From JAIEPT01 sp038217425 (GTDB lineage Bacteria > Planctomycetota > Planctomycetia > Gemmatales > Gemmataceae), in the NCBI GenBank assembly GCA_038217425.1, contig JBBQPM010000197.1, forward strand, positions 1-13,018: DNA of 13,018 bases. Direction: 5' to 3'. The number at the start of each line of letters is the position of its first letter. Position 1 is the stretch's first letter. The position numbers and the translations under genes are program-made. The notes below the pieces were generated by a model, which worked only from the letters and a program-made list of their open reading frames with translations, did no database searches and was not told where the DNA came from. This document shows positions 1 to 6,238 of this stretch, in pieces.

Positions 1-125
1 CTCCCCTCTCCCTCCGGGAGAGGGGTTGGGGGTGAGGGGGAAATGGCTCAACTCAATAGCACGGCTATTTCCCCTCACCCCCGCCCCTCTCCCCGAGGGA
101 GAGGGGAGAAGATAGCGCTGTAGTG
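1..125 (+). repeat. 125-bp palindromic repeat, copy 1
   Basis: This copy matches, with few differences, the reverse complement of 2301-2425, so the two are inverted repeats around a 2.2-kb interval. Each copy is itself an imperfect palindrome. The arm at 1-40 (CT-rich, then 'ggagagggg', then 'ggtgagggg') is mirrored by the arm at 71-108, and the centre at 41-70 contains 'aaatggctcaactcaatagc'. The tail at 109-125 ('aagatagcgctgtagtg') is also shared between copies. It resembles the REP/MITE-like 'ccctctccc...gggagaggg' palindromes scattered in many GC-rich bacterial genomes. The left boundary lies at the window edge and may extend further. Short ORFs over it have no protein meaning. Confidence 0.85.
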
Positions 126-150
126 CTAAGCGAGGGAGCGGGTTTGCTCT

Positions 151-254
151 AGAGCGTGTTATTGACTTATGTGCTGGTTATAGTGCATGTTAGGGGAATG
201 AACACGACGCCGAAGCCTTATCCGAGCGATGCCTCGGATGCGGAATGGGAATAA
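151..254 (+). mobile_element. Left-end remnant of an IS5-like insertion sequence
   Basis: A possible terminal sequence starts near 152 ('gagcgtgttattgac'). A short leader follows, then a transposase start codon at 198. The element ends abruptly after 18 codons, and neither the rest of the transposase nor a right end is visible downstream. The terminus position is a guess. The transposase start is the firmer part. It lies inside the segment bracketed by the 125-bp inverted repeats. Confidence 0.45.
198..254 (+). pseudogene. Truncated IS5-family transposase N-terminus (18 codons)
   Basis: Translation from ATG 198 gives MNTTPKPYPSDASDAEWE and then TAA at 252. 'YPSDxSDAEWE' is the usual opening of IS5-family transposases that carry the DUF4096 domain, where it is normally followed by a DDE catalytic domain of some 250 residues. 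Here the frame stops right after the motif and the next real feature is the DUF1810 ribosome-binding site. This is therefore a stub without catalytic function. The identification rests on one short motif. Confidence 0.5.
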
Positions 255-281
255 CTTCTGCTTTATCCGCGGTGGTTGCCC

Positions 282-287
282 AGGAGG
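282..287 (+). promoter_or_regulatory. Shine-Dalgarno site that fixes the DUF1810 start
   Basis: A perfect AGGAGG sits five bases before ATG 293. An in-frame ATG at 245 exists but has no such site, and its extra 16 residues overlap the IS stub and do not look like the family. Start 293 is therefore preferred. Confidence 0.8.
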
Positions 288-292
288 TTTTG

Positions 293-739
293 ATGAAGAG
301 CGTGTCGGACTCTGGCGATCCTCACGGCCTCGTCCGCTTCGTGCAGGCCCAGGAGGGCGTCTACGAACAAGCCCTCGCGGAGATCAGGAGGGGCCAGAAG
401 CGAACGCACTGGATGTGGTTCGTCTTTCCGCAGATCGATGGCTTGGCGTTCAGCGCGACGTCCAAGCACTATGCGATCAGGAGCGCGGAGCAGGCGACGG
501 CGTATCTCGAGCACCCCGTGCTTGGGCCGAGACTTCTGGAGTGCGTGAAGGCCGCTCTCGATGTGGAGGGACGCACCGCGGCGGAGATCTTTGGCTCGCC
601 CGATGACGCGAAACTGCGATCGTGCGCGACCCTGTTCGAGAGTGTGTCGTCGCCGGGCTCGGCCTTCGAGCGTCTACTGGCAAAGTACTTTCAGGGCGAG
701 CGGGATGAGAAGACGCTGCGGATTTTAGATATTGGTTGA
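293..739 (+). CDS. DUF1810 family protein
   Basis: This 148-residue soluble protein has the hallmarks of DUF1810, a small bacterial family of unknown biochemical function. It opens with 'LVRFVQAQEGVYEQAL', followed by the core 'RRGQKRTHWMWFVFPQ' (about residues 33-48), then 'YLEHPVLGPRL' and 'EIFGSPDDAKLRSC', and ends 'YFQGERDEKTLRIL'. Its length is normal for the family, so the gene seems intact. It is monocistronic here. The IS5-like stub ends 38 bases before it, and downstream lie uncertain small ORFs. No signal peptide or membrane segment is visible. The GC-rich third-position use resembles the DUF1501 gene more than the kinase that follows. Family membership is secure, but no function can be given. 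Confidence 0.93.
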   Translation: MKSVSDSGDPHGLVRFVQAQEGVYEQALAEIRRGQKRTHWMWFVFPQIDGLAFSATSKHYAIRSAEQATAYLEHPVLGPRLLECVKAALDVEGRTAAEIFGSPDDAKLRSCATLFESVSSPGSAFERLLAKYFQGERDEKTLRILDIG

Positions 740-750
740 GAACAGGAATC

Positions 751-894
751 CTATTTTTGCGACTCAGCGGGCCCGCGCCCCACCCCGCCCTCACACAAAC
801 GATAGTGCATCTCGACGTAAAGCCGGTGCATAGCGTCGTACGCCTCCCGCACCATCGCCAGCAGCGGATCGTTCGGCGCGACAACCTTGGCCAT
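751..894 (-). CDS. Hypothetical small protein or gene fragment
   Basis: The minus strand reads 'MAKVVAPNDPLLAMVREAYDAMHRLYVEMHYRLCEGG' and stops at 751. Codon third positions are strongly GC-biased and the peptide is amphipathic, which looks like real coding sequence. The frame stays open upstream to 1266, and the stretch just before this methionine ('GVNYLLRLRDR') also looks coding, so the true start may be further up or lost. Most of the longer frame beyond about 950 looks like noise. I do not recognise the family. It could be the C-terminal relic of a larger gene or a 47-residue protein. No good ribosome-binding site precedes ATG 894. Confidence 0.35.
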   Translation of the reverse strand: MAKVVAPNDPLLAMVREAYDAMHRLYVEMHYRLCEGGVGRGPAESQK

Positions 895-944
895 TCGGTC
901 CCGCAGACGCAGCAGGTAGTTGACGCCCGGAAAGAGGAGGAACC

Positions 945-1073
945 ATGAAACTCTACGCCAAGCGGATCCGCCACGAGGGGGCGCCTTGGCCTCGCGGCCT
1001 GTTTGCCTTGCCAAACGCACCTCCGAATTGGCTTCGGTTCGACTGCAGGATTCATCGGCACGGAAACTGCTAG
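945..1073 (+). CDS. Possible 42-residue protein with a strong ribosome-binding site
   Basis: A very strong GAGGAGG lies at 934-940, four bases before ATG 945. Translation gives 42 residues beginning MKLYAKRIRHEGAPWPRG, followed by 'LFALPNAPPNWLRF', and ending at TAG 1071. It is rich in Arg, Pro and Trp, with no membrane segment. No family is recognised. It is transcribed away from the minus-strand ORF 751-894, with 50 bases between the starts. It may be the start of a longer gene truncated by decay before the kinase at 1128. The Shine-Dalgarno sequence is the main support. Confidence 0.3.
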   Translation: MKLYAKRIRHEGAPWPRGLFALPNAPPNWLRFDCRIHRHGNC

Positions 1074-1127
1074 TGCCCCACGTGTCGAATGCTACGTCCC
1101 GAGTGTTCAGGTGAATAGGTATCCTAA

Positions 1128-2300
1128 ATGGACCGATCCGGCTACCGATTGCTCCGTGTGCGCGGTCAAGGCGCGTTCGGGCAAGTCTGGGAAGCGCAAG
1201 CGTCTGACGGCCAGTTAGTGGCGTTAAAATTAGTGGCGTTAAAATCGACAATCCGTAATCCCGCAACCGTCGTTACAGAGTTGCGGAACACGCAAAAGGT
1301 ATCCCTGCTTCGGCATCCGAATCTGGTGCAGATTGAAAAAGTGTGGTGCGAGGAAGGACAACTTTACGTGGTCATGGAGCTTGCCGATGCCAGCCTTCAG
1401 GACGTGATAGAGATCTGCTTTGCGGAATTTGGAGTCGGCCTTCCTGCGGACCTGGTTTGCATGTACCTGGAACAAGTCGCCTCCGCACTGGACTTTCTCA
1501 ACCTCCGGCGGGCAAAATTTGGAGGCGTGCGGGCGGGCCTTCAGCATTGCGACGTCAAACCCGGCAATATGCTTCTTTTCGGCGAGACCGTCAAGTTGTG
1601 CGACTACGGTCTCGCCAGTTTGACCTCCTCGCCGGTGGTTCGGAGCTACCGTTGTGGGACGCCGGCATTCAGCGCACCGGAAATCTTTCAGGGCTGGCTG
1701 AGCGACTGGACGGACCAATATTCACTGGCAGTTTCGTACTGCTATCTTCGAAGCGGTCGCTTCCCGTTTACGGGACCAGTTCCGAGCGACTTCGCTGCCA
1801 ATTACCAAAGACCGTCGCTAGACTTGGAAATGCTTGACGCCCGGGAAAAGCCCGCCATCACAAGGGGAATGGCGCCCGTACCTCAAGATCGCTGGTCGAG
1901 TTGCGGCGAGATGATGCGGCAAATCAGCCAAAAGTTGGGGCCGCGTCAGGACGCACGTTCGGAGCGTAGAATCGACGGTCTTCGACATCCTTGCGCCTCT
2001 AAGCCGCTCGTACGCATCGTGAAAAAAGGCCTTCCAGGCAGTTATAGCGCTCGCATTTCAGATATCTCTCGCTGGGGCGTCGGGGTCGCAGTGGAGCAGT
2101 CTTTTGACGTAGGAACAGAATTCTTGTTATTGTTCCCGCTCACGTCGGCTAATCAAAAACGAATTTTGTCTGCCCGAGTGGCATGGACGAGTATGCAAAC
2201 TGAGGGAGGTTGGCTCCTTGGCTGCCGCTTGACTTTCCCAATTAGCCAGGCCGAAATCGATTCGCTCTCTCAACAGCCGAAGTCCAAAAAGAACGATTAA
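1128..2300 (+). CDS. Ser/Thr protein kinase fused to a C-terminal PilZ domain
   Basis: This 390-residue cytosolic protein joins a Hanks-type kinase (about residues 6-268) to a PilZ domain (about 280-375). Kinase motifs are the glycine loop GQGAFG (13-18), VALK with lysine at 34, Glu51 in the predicted C-helix, HCDVKPGN (140-147, with Cys replacing Arg of HRD), DYG (159-161, replacing DFG), GTPAFSAPE (178-186 region) and TDQYSL. The PilZ part has DISRWG (312-317), matching the (D/N)xSxxG c-di-GMP-binding signature. Arginines at 277, 280, 281 and 286 could supply the RxxxR arm, although its spacing is not canonical. No membrane segment is seen. A likely role is a phosphorylation output modulated by c-di-GMP. 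A 15-bp tandem duplication repeats LVALK. Codon use is less GC-biased than its neighbours. ATG 1128 is preceded by a moderate 'aggt' site. The stop abuts repeat copy 2. Confidence 0.9.
   Translation: MDRSGYRLLRVRGQGAFGQVWEAQASDGQLVALKLVALKSTIRNPATVVTELRNTQKVSLLRHPNLVQIEKVWCEEGQLYVVMELADASLQDVIEICFAEFGVGLPADLVCMYLEQVASALDFLNLRRAKFGGVRAGLQHCDVKPGNMLLFGETVKLCDYGLASLTSSPVVRSYRCGTPAFSAPEIFQGWLSDWTDQYSLAVSYCYLRSGRFPFTGPVPSDFAANYQRPSLDLEMLDAREKPAITRGMAPVPQDRWSSCGEMMRQISQKLGPRQDARSERRIDGLRHPCASKPLVRIVKKGLPGSYSARISDISRWGVGVAVEQSFDVGTEFLLLFPLTSANQKRILSARVAWTSMQTEGGWLLGCRLTFPISQAEIDSLSQQPKSKKND
1215..1244 (+). repeat. Perfect 15-bp tandem duplication inside the kinase gene
   Basis: The unit 'ttagtggcgttaaaa' occurs twice back to back and encodes LVALK-LVALK. 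The unit contains the beta-3 VAxK motif with the ATP-anchoring lysine, so the protein has candidate catalytic lysines at 34 and 39. Lys34 has the usual distance from the glycine loop. The duplication keeps the frame. Confidence 0.9.
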
Positions 2301-2425
2301 CACTACAGCGCTATCTTCTCCCCTCTCCCTCCGGGAGAGGGGCGGGGGTGAGGGGAAATAGCCGTGCTATTTAGTTGAGCCATTTTCCCCTCACCCCCAA
2401 CCCCTCTCCCGGAGGGAGAGGGGAG
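2301..2425 (-). repeat. 125-bp palindromic repeat, copy 2 (inverted)
   Basis: This is the inverted partner of 1-125. It starts immediately after the kinase stop codon at 2300. It is nearly identical to the reverse complement of copy 1, differing mainly by 'ctccctccgg' versus 'ctccccgagg' in one arm and by single bases in the centre. Its strong internal palindrome may also act as a transcription terminator for the kinase gene. A small motif at 2473-2490 ('gtgctgtagtgttagcac') resembles the copy 1 tail and flank at 115-132, which suggests further related repeat material here. Confidence 0.85.
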
Positions 2426-2573
2426 TAAATGCTTCCTGTATTTGAGGTTACTGCAACGTCTTGCTAGTTCTGGTGCTGTAGTGTTAGCACGAACGGGCAA
2501 GTCGTGTAGAATTTCGGACGGATGCGGGTCGCGTTCGACTGTCGCTGCGGGTTTCCGTCAGAGGAAAGCGAGA

Positions 2574-3131
2574 ATGGATCAGGATCAAAAAGGCCCCGTC
2601 ACGGTGGTGATTCGCCACCGCGTCAAGTCGGGGAAAGAATCCGAATTCGAGGAATGGCTCCGCGGCATCACGCGTGCAGCAAGCCCCTTCGTCGGCTACA
2701 TGGGCTTTAACGTCGTTCGTTCCGTAGCTCCCGTGCATCCGGAGTATGTCGTCTTTTTCCGCTTTGATACCTTTGCCAACCTGGAGAAGTGGGAGGGATC
2801 GGAGGTGCGCCAGGAATGGCTGGAACGACTGGAGCCCTTGACCGTACTGGCGCCGGCAAGGGAGCACCACACGGGTCTGGAGGTCTGGTTCACGCCTCCG
2901 CCGGGCGGCGCTCAGCCGCCGCGGTGGAAAATGGTCGTGGTAACCCTGCTGGCCGTCTTGCCCCTGATCTCTCTGTTGCAAGTAACGCTGACGCCATTGG
3001 TGTCGGAGTGGCCATTTCTGCTCCGCACGTTCGCCACTTCAGTCTTCTTCTGCTGTCTGATGACCTACCTCGTCATGCCGAGGATGACCAAACTTTTCTC
3101 CCGGTGGCTGTATGGCGTCCGATTGCATTAG
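2574..3131 (+). CDS. ABM-domain protein with two C-terminal membrane segments
   Basis: This 185-residue protein has an N-terminal ferredoxin-like antibiotic biosynthesis monooxygenase (ABM) fold (about 9-100). It starts 'PVTVVIRHRVKSGKESEFEEWL' and continues with 'FVGYMGFNVVRS', 'EYVVFFRFDTFANLEKWEGSE' and 'EVWFTPP'. Two hydrophobic helices follow, at about 119-140 and 148-168, ending in a basic tail. This arrangement matches the uncharacterised ABM-plus-membrane group often labelled COG3224. The substrate is unknown and oxygenase activity is unproven. The frame is open upstream to 2442, but I chose ATG 2574 because 'gaggaaag' (2561-2568) lies just ahead and the preceding 44 residues do not look like the family. 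A hairpin follows the stop by nine bases. Confidence 0.85.
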   Translation: MDQDQKGPVTVVIRHRVKSGKESEFEEWLRGITRAASPFVGYMGFNVVRSVAPVHPEYVVFFRFDTFANLEKWEGSEVRQEWLERLEPLTVLAPAREHHTGLEVWFTPPPGGAQPPRWKMVVVTLLAVLPLISLLQVTLTPLVSEWPFLLRTFATSVFFCCLMTYLVMPRMTKLFSRWLYGVRLH

Positions 3132-3377
3132 GCGGAACGGTTCGGGATCGCCGTCCCGAACTTCTTCCACTCCCTCAGCACCCGCTCCTCGCTCTCGGGC
3201 GAGCCTTCCGCGTCGTCGGCATTCATCCCCGCGGATGCTCGTCGCCGAACCTGCACCGCAAGGCGTTGTGCCGAAAGATCAACTCGGCGCCGACGGCGGC
3301 TTCCGGCGTCTTCGTTCTTCATGGTCTTGCGCCGGGCGCGATGTTCGTTCGGAGCCGTTCCATCTATAACAGCTCCC
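3132..3377. other. 246-bp gap between the ABM and TauE genes
   Basis: Apart from the hairpin at 3140-3161, no confident feature is seen. The minus strand is open and ends in 'ADDAEGSPESEERVLREWKKF' with a stop near 3128. A second minus frame upstream reads 'EAAVGAELIFRHNALRCRFGDEHPRG', and its TGA overlaps the ATG of the first as ATGA. Both look mildly protein-like, but neither belongs to a family I recognise and the upstream one lacks a start codon. They may be a decayed minus-strand gene. No promoter for the permease could be singled out. Confidence 0.3.
3140..3161 (+). terminator. Hairpin after the ABM gene, possible terminator
   Basis: A perfect 8-bp stem, gttcggga with tcccgaac, and a 6-base loop lies nine bases after the stop at 3131. 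The following 'ttcttcc' is only a weak U-tract, so intrinsic termination is plausible but not certain. Confidence 0.5.
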
Positions 3378-4133
3378 ATGCACGTTTTCTTACTCATCCT
3401 CTCCGCCACTGCGGGGGGCGCGCTCAACGCCGTCGCGGGGGGCGGTACCCTCCTCACCTTCCCCGCCCTGCTCACCGTCCTCTCCGAACGCGCCGCCAAT
3501 ATGACCAGCACGCTCGCCCTGCTGCCGGGCACCGCCTCCGGGTTCTGGGGCTTTCGCGATCAGCTCGGCGGCTTACCGAACTGGGTTTGGTTCCTCACGA
3601 TCCCCAGCTGCCTCGGCGGCATCACCGGCGCCGTCCTGCTCACCCAACTCGACGAGAAATACTTCAAGGCCGTCGTTCCCTGGCTGATTCTGCTGGCCAC
3701 CTTTCTCTTTCTGATGCAACCCTACGCCGTCGCGTTTCTCAAGAAACGCATGGACTTCAACCTGCACGAACCGGCGCGCGGCACCCTCGTTCTGCTCATG
3801 ATCGCTCAGTACCTGATCGGCGTCTATGGCGGGTACTTCGGCGCCGGCATCGGCATCCTCATGCTCACCGCACTCGGCTTCCTCGGCCTGCGCGACATCC
3901 ATCAAATGAACGCCCTCAAAGCCTGTCTCGGCTTTATCATGAACGGCGTCTCGGCGGTCTTCTTCTGCTTCTCGGGCGAAATCGATTGGACCTACGCCCT
4001 CGTCATGGCGCTCGCGTCCCTCGTCGGCGGATACTTCGGCGCCCGGTTGTCGCTACTGGTGAAGCCGATCGCGATTCGCTGGTTTGTCATCGCGACGGGC
4101 TTCACGCTGGCGACGGTGATGTGGCTGCGGTAA
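3378..4133 (+). CDS. TauE/SafE-family membrane permease
   Basis: This 251-residue, strongly hydrophobic protein has about eight predicted membrane segments and the two inverted half-repeats typical of TauE/SafE (DUF81). The first half begins 'GALNAVAGGGTLLTFPALL' near residue 13. The second half carries 'YGGYFGAGIGILMLTALG' near residue 154, followed by 'HQMNALKACLGFIMNGVSAV'. The family exports sulfite, sulfoacetate or related anions, but the substrate cannot be read from sequence and no sulfur genes are nearby. Length is normal. The frame is open upstream to 3321, but the residues before Met 3378 are charged and unlike the family. No clear Shine-Dalgarno site precedes ATG 3378, so the start is less secure than the identity. 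It converges on the DUF1501 gene across a large palindrome. Confidence 0.92.
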   Translation: MHVFLLILSATAGGALNAVAGGGTLLTFPALLTVLSERAANMTSTLALLPGTASGFWGFRDQLGGLPNWVWFLTIPSCLGGITGAVLLTQLDEKYFKAVVPWLILLATFLFLMQPYAVAFLKKRMDFNLHEPARGTLVLLMIAQYLIGVYGGYFGAGIGILMLTALGFLGLRDIHQMNALKACLGFIMNGVSAVFFCFSGEIDWTYALVMALASLVGGYFGARLSLLVKPIAIRWFVIATGFTLATVMWLR

Positions 4134-4142
4134 CGTTTTTCT

Positions 4143-4204
4143 ATCCGAGCCGGAAGCGTTAGCGACGTTCTGGCTGGATCGTCGCTAACGCTTCCGGCTC
4201 GGAT
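4143..4204. terminator. Perfect 25-bp-stem palindrome between convergent genes
   Basis: The arm 4143-4167 ('atccgagccggaagcgttag...') is exactly complementary to 4180-4204, with a 12-base loop. It sits ten bases after the permease stop and ten before the DUF1501 stop on the other strand, the place for a bidirectional terminator. Its core 'gagccggaagcgttagcgac' looks like a dispersed planctomycete repeat, so it may have been a mobile palindrome that now serves as a terminator. Confidence 0.75.
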
Positions 4205-4214
4205 TCTTGCTGTG

Positions 4215-5543
4215 CTAAGAGAATATCTCCAGCACCGGCTTGCCCTGCACGATGAAGTGCGGCCTGCCGGTCGGATCGGTGACGTGCGTGTCGGCGCCGT
4301 AACCGAGAGCGTGGTACATGCTGGCGACGAAGTCGGAGACGTGAACGGGATTGTCCGCGGGGACCCCGCCTTGCGGATCGCTTCGGCCCACGACTTGGCC
4401 TCCCTTGACGCCGCCGCCGGCGAGCACCGTCGAATAGACTCGGCCCCAATGATCGCGGCCGCCGCCGCCGTTGATTCTCGGCGTCCGCCCAAACTCGCCG
4501 GTCCACGCCACCAGCGTTTCCTCCAGCAAACCGCGCGCTTCCAGATCCGAGAGCAGGGCCGAGAACGCTCGATCGACGATCGGCAACAGCTTCCCCTTCA
4601 TCTTGGGGAAGTGCTTGCTGTGCGTGTCGAAATTCTCTTCGGACTGCTTGAACACCCAGGGGACGGTGACCAGCCCGACGCCCGCTTCGACCAGGCGACG
4701 CGCGATGAGGCAACTTCGGCCGAAGCGGTTGTCGCCGTACAGATCGATCGTGTGCCGGGGTTCGTCATCAAGGCGGAAGGCTTTCCAGGCTTCGCCGGCG
4801 CGCAGGACGTCGAACGCGACTTGCTGAAAACGCTCGAAGTTGCGTTCCTCAATGGAGCCGGCGGAACGCTGGCTATGCAAGGTGCTGAGCAGTTCGGAGC
4901 GAACGCCTTGTCGGGCGGCGCTCACGTCGGCGGGGGCGATGAAACCGGGGAGGGCGTCGCCGGGGCGCCAGGTTTCATCGAACAGGAAGAGCGGATCGAA
5001 GCGCGGGCCGAGAAACCCGGCGTGTTGACCGCCCCACATGGCGTTGTTCTGATCGCCGACCGGGCGCGGCAGCTGGACCGCGGCGGGGATCGAGCGACGG
5101 TCGCCGCGCAGCTGGCGGACGACGGCGCCGATGCTGGGGGGATCCCGGCGATCGAGTTGCGGCTCCCCTTGAGTGCGCGGTGCGTGCCGAAGACCGGTCA
5201 GGTTGTAATGGACGCCGACGCCGTGGGTGTCGGAACCATGATACGTTGAGCGAAGAATGGCGTACCGATGCGCGAGTTGGGCCATACGCGGAAGATGTTC
5301 GCTGATCTGGATGCCGGGGACGCTGGTGCGGATGGGATCGAACTCGCCGCGAATGCCGTCGGGGGCGTCGGGCTTGGGGTCGAAGGTTTCGTGTTGCGAG
5401 GGTCCGCCGGTCATGTACAGGAGGATGCCGGCCTTGGCCTTGCCGCCGACGGGAGGCGCGGCGGCGCGGAGCCAGGTTTCCTGGGCGAGGGCCAAACCGA
5501 GCGGAGCAGTGACGGAGGCGCTGAGAAAGTGACGTCGATTCAT
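4215..5543 (-). CDS. DUF1501 family protein, Tat-exported
   Basis: This 442-residue protein of the DUF1501 family is a group abundant in planctomycetes and related to the alkaline-phosphatase/sulfatase fold. It opens with a twin-arginine signal, MNRRHFLSAS, and a hydrophobic stretch, so export by Tat is likely. Family motifs are 'GGPSQHETFDPKP' (46-58), 'SEHLPRMAQLAHRYAILRS' (81-99), 'GSDTHGVGVHYNLTG' (103-117), 'WTGEFGRTPRINGGGGRDHW' near 355-375 and the closing 'GRPHFIVQGKPVLEIFS'. Length fits the family. In many planctomycetes it is paired with a DUF1549/DUF1553 cytochrome-type gene. None is present here, so it stands alone, possibly because IS activity upstream removed a partner. A GGAG about nine bases before the ATG supports the start. 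Substrate unknown. Confidence 0.95.
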   Translation of the reverse strand: MNRRHFLSASVTAPLGLALAQETWLRAAAPPVGGKAKAGILLYMTGGPSQHETFDPKPDAPDGIRGEFDPIRTSVPGIQISEHLPRMAQLAHRYAILRSTYHGSDTHGVGVHYNLTGLRHAPRTQGEPQLDRRDPPSIGAVVRQLRGDRRSIPAAVQLPRPVGDQNNAMWGGQHAGFLGPRFDPLFLFDETWRPGDALPGFIAPADVSAARQGVRSELLSTLHSQRSAGSIEERNFERFQQVAFDVLRAGEAWKAFRLDDEPRHTIDLYGDNRFGRSCLIARRLVEAGVGLVTVPWVFKQSEENFDTHSKHFPKMKGKLLPIVDRAFSALLSDLEARGLLEETLVAWTGEFGRTPRINGGGGRDHWGRVYSTVLAGGGVKGGQVVGRSDPQGGVPADNPVHVSDFVASMYHALGYGADTHVTDPTGRPHFIVQGKPVLEIFS

Positions 5544-5719
5544 GGCGGGAACTCCGGAGCTGGAGCGGGGCAGGTAGGCTGGGATAGCTTACCCGATTTC
5601 GTGCGGAAATGTTACCTCAATCGAGAAATTCCCAATCCTGTTCGGCGCGAGGATTGCTCTCGGCCGAAATCTGCAAGGAGTCGCTTCGAGTTTGGGAATT
5701 GATTGCGCCGAGGCGGGAC
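5544..5719. other. DUF1501 upstream region with no gene
   Basis: This stretch should hold the DUF1501 promoter, reading leftward. I see no convincing -35/-10 pair. Minus-strand frames run through it from the IS4-like relic and end near 5589 and 5612 without family motifs, so it may be the unrecognisable remainder of that transposase. Confidence 0.4.
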
Positions 5720-6072
5720 GCGAACGCGCTCGGCGGCCGACGGGGAACAGTCCGAGGCGGTGAACGTCATCTCGGCCAAGTGCGGCAGGGCGCTGCAGGC
5801 CGTGTTGCCTTCCAGGATTTGCAGCAAGATAACCCGGGCCAACGCAGATCTTGCCAATGACCGAGGCCGACAACGCTTTGCCAACTCCGCTCCTGAACAA
5901 ACGGACGATTTCGGGGATACTCAGAGCCATCCTTGGCCTCCTGTCGGAAGAGGTAGTAAGCACCCGTATTCTGACCGGAGGCCGGATTTTCCTCAACTGC
6001 TATCAAACTCAAAAGCTAGAAAAGGCAACAGCTTACGGCTTAACTTGATGCCATTCGGACGCGTCCCCTTTT
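5700..6072 (-). mobile_element. 5' end of a decayed IS4-like element
   Basis: The outer tip is at 6072-6038, read on the minus strand as 'aaaaggggacgcgtccgaat' and then 'ggcatcaagttaagcc'. Its inner 20 bases are identical to the end of the element at 12866-13018. Inside it lie about 100 bases of leader, an AGGAGG (5942-5937) and a transposase start at 5930. The 3' half and the other terminus are not visible before the DUF1501 gene, so the element is truncated. The correct order of terminal repeat, leader, ribosome-binding site and start codon supports the reading. Confidence 0.55.
5720..5930 (-). pseudogene. Frameshifted, truncated IS4-like transposase N-terminus
   Basis: A good AGGAGG six bases ahead leads to ATG 5930 and 'MALSIPEIVRLFRSGVGKAL'. 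A second minus-strand frame, from about 5884 to 5750, then carries 'ARVILLQILEGNTACSALPH' followed by 'LAEMTFTAS'. This resembles the N-terminal region of IS4-family DDE transposases common in planctomycetes, where a 'LFLLQILxGNTACxxLPHLAG' segment follows the first 40 residues. The two pieces sit in different frames, so a frameshift lies between about 5845 and 5885. Similarity fades after 5750 and no catalytic residues remain. The IS4 assignment is from memory of family motifs and needs a profile search. Confidence 0.5.
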
Positions 6073-6238
6073 GCTTTTCACTCGTTCAAACTTCTTCCAC
6101 AAGATCGGCGGAAAGCCTTTAAAGTGTATCATCGATATCGCCCGAAAATTACGTGGGCCGCCAAGAGCGACCGCCCCTGAACGGCCCGCATATTCGACGA
6201 ATTCTGCATTCCCATTCCGATTCGGAACCATCGTTCAA

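Noticed and set aside
2303..2500. Minus-strand 65-codon frame over the second 125-bp repeat
   Set aside because: Its sequence (SPSGRGVGGEGK, PHPRPSPGGRGE) is just the translated palindrome. It is not a protein.
2789..4162. Long plus-strand frame of 457 codons across the ABM and TauE genes
   Set aside because: It overlaps two genes with clear family motifs in other frames and its own translation is Arg/Pro/His-rich with no motif. It is a GC-rich shadow frame.
4212..5249. Plus-strand frame of 345 codons opposite DUF1501
   Set aside because: It is antisense to an unmistakable DUF1501 gene. The open frame is a by-product of GC-biased third positions.
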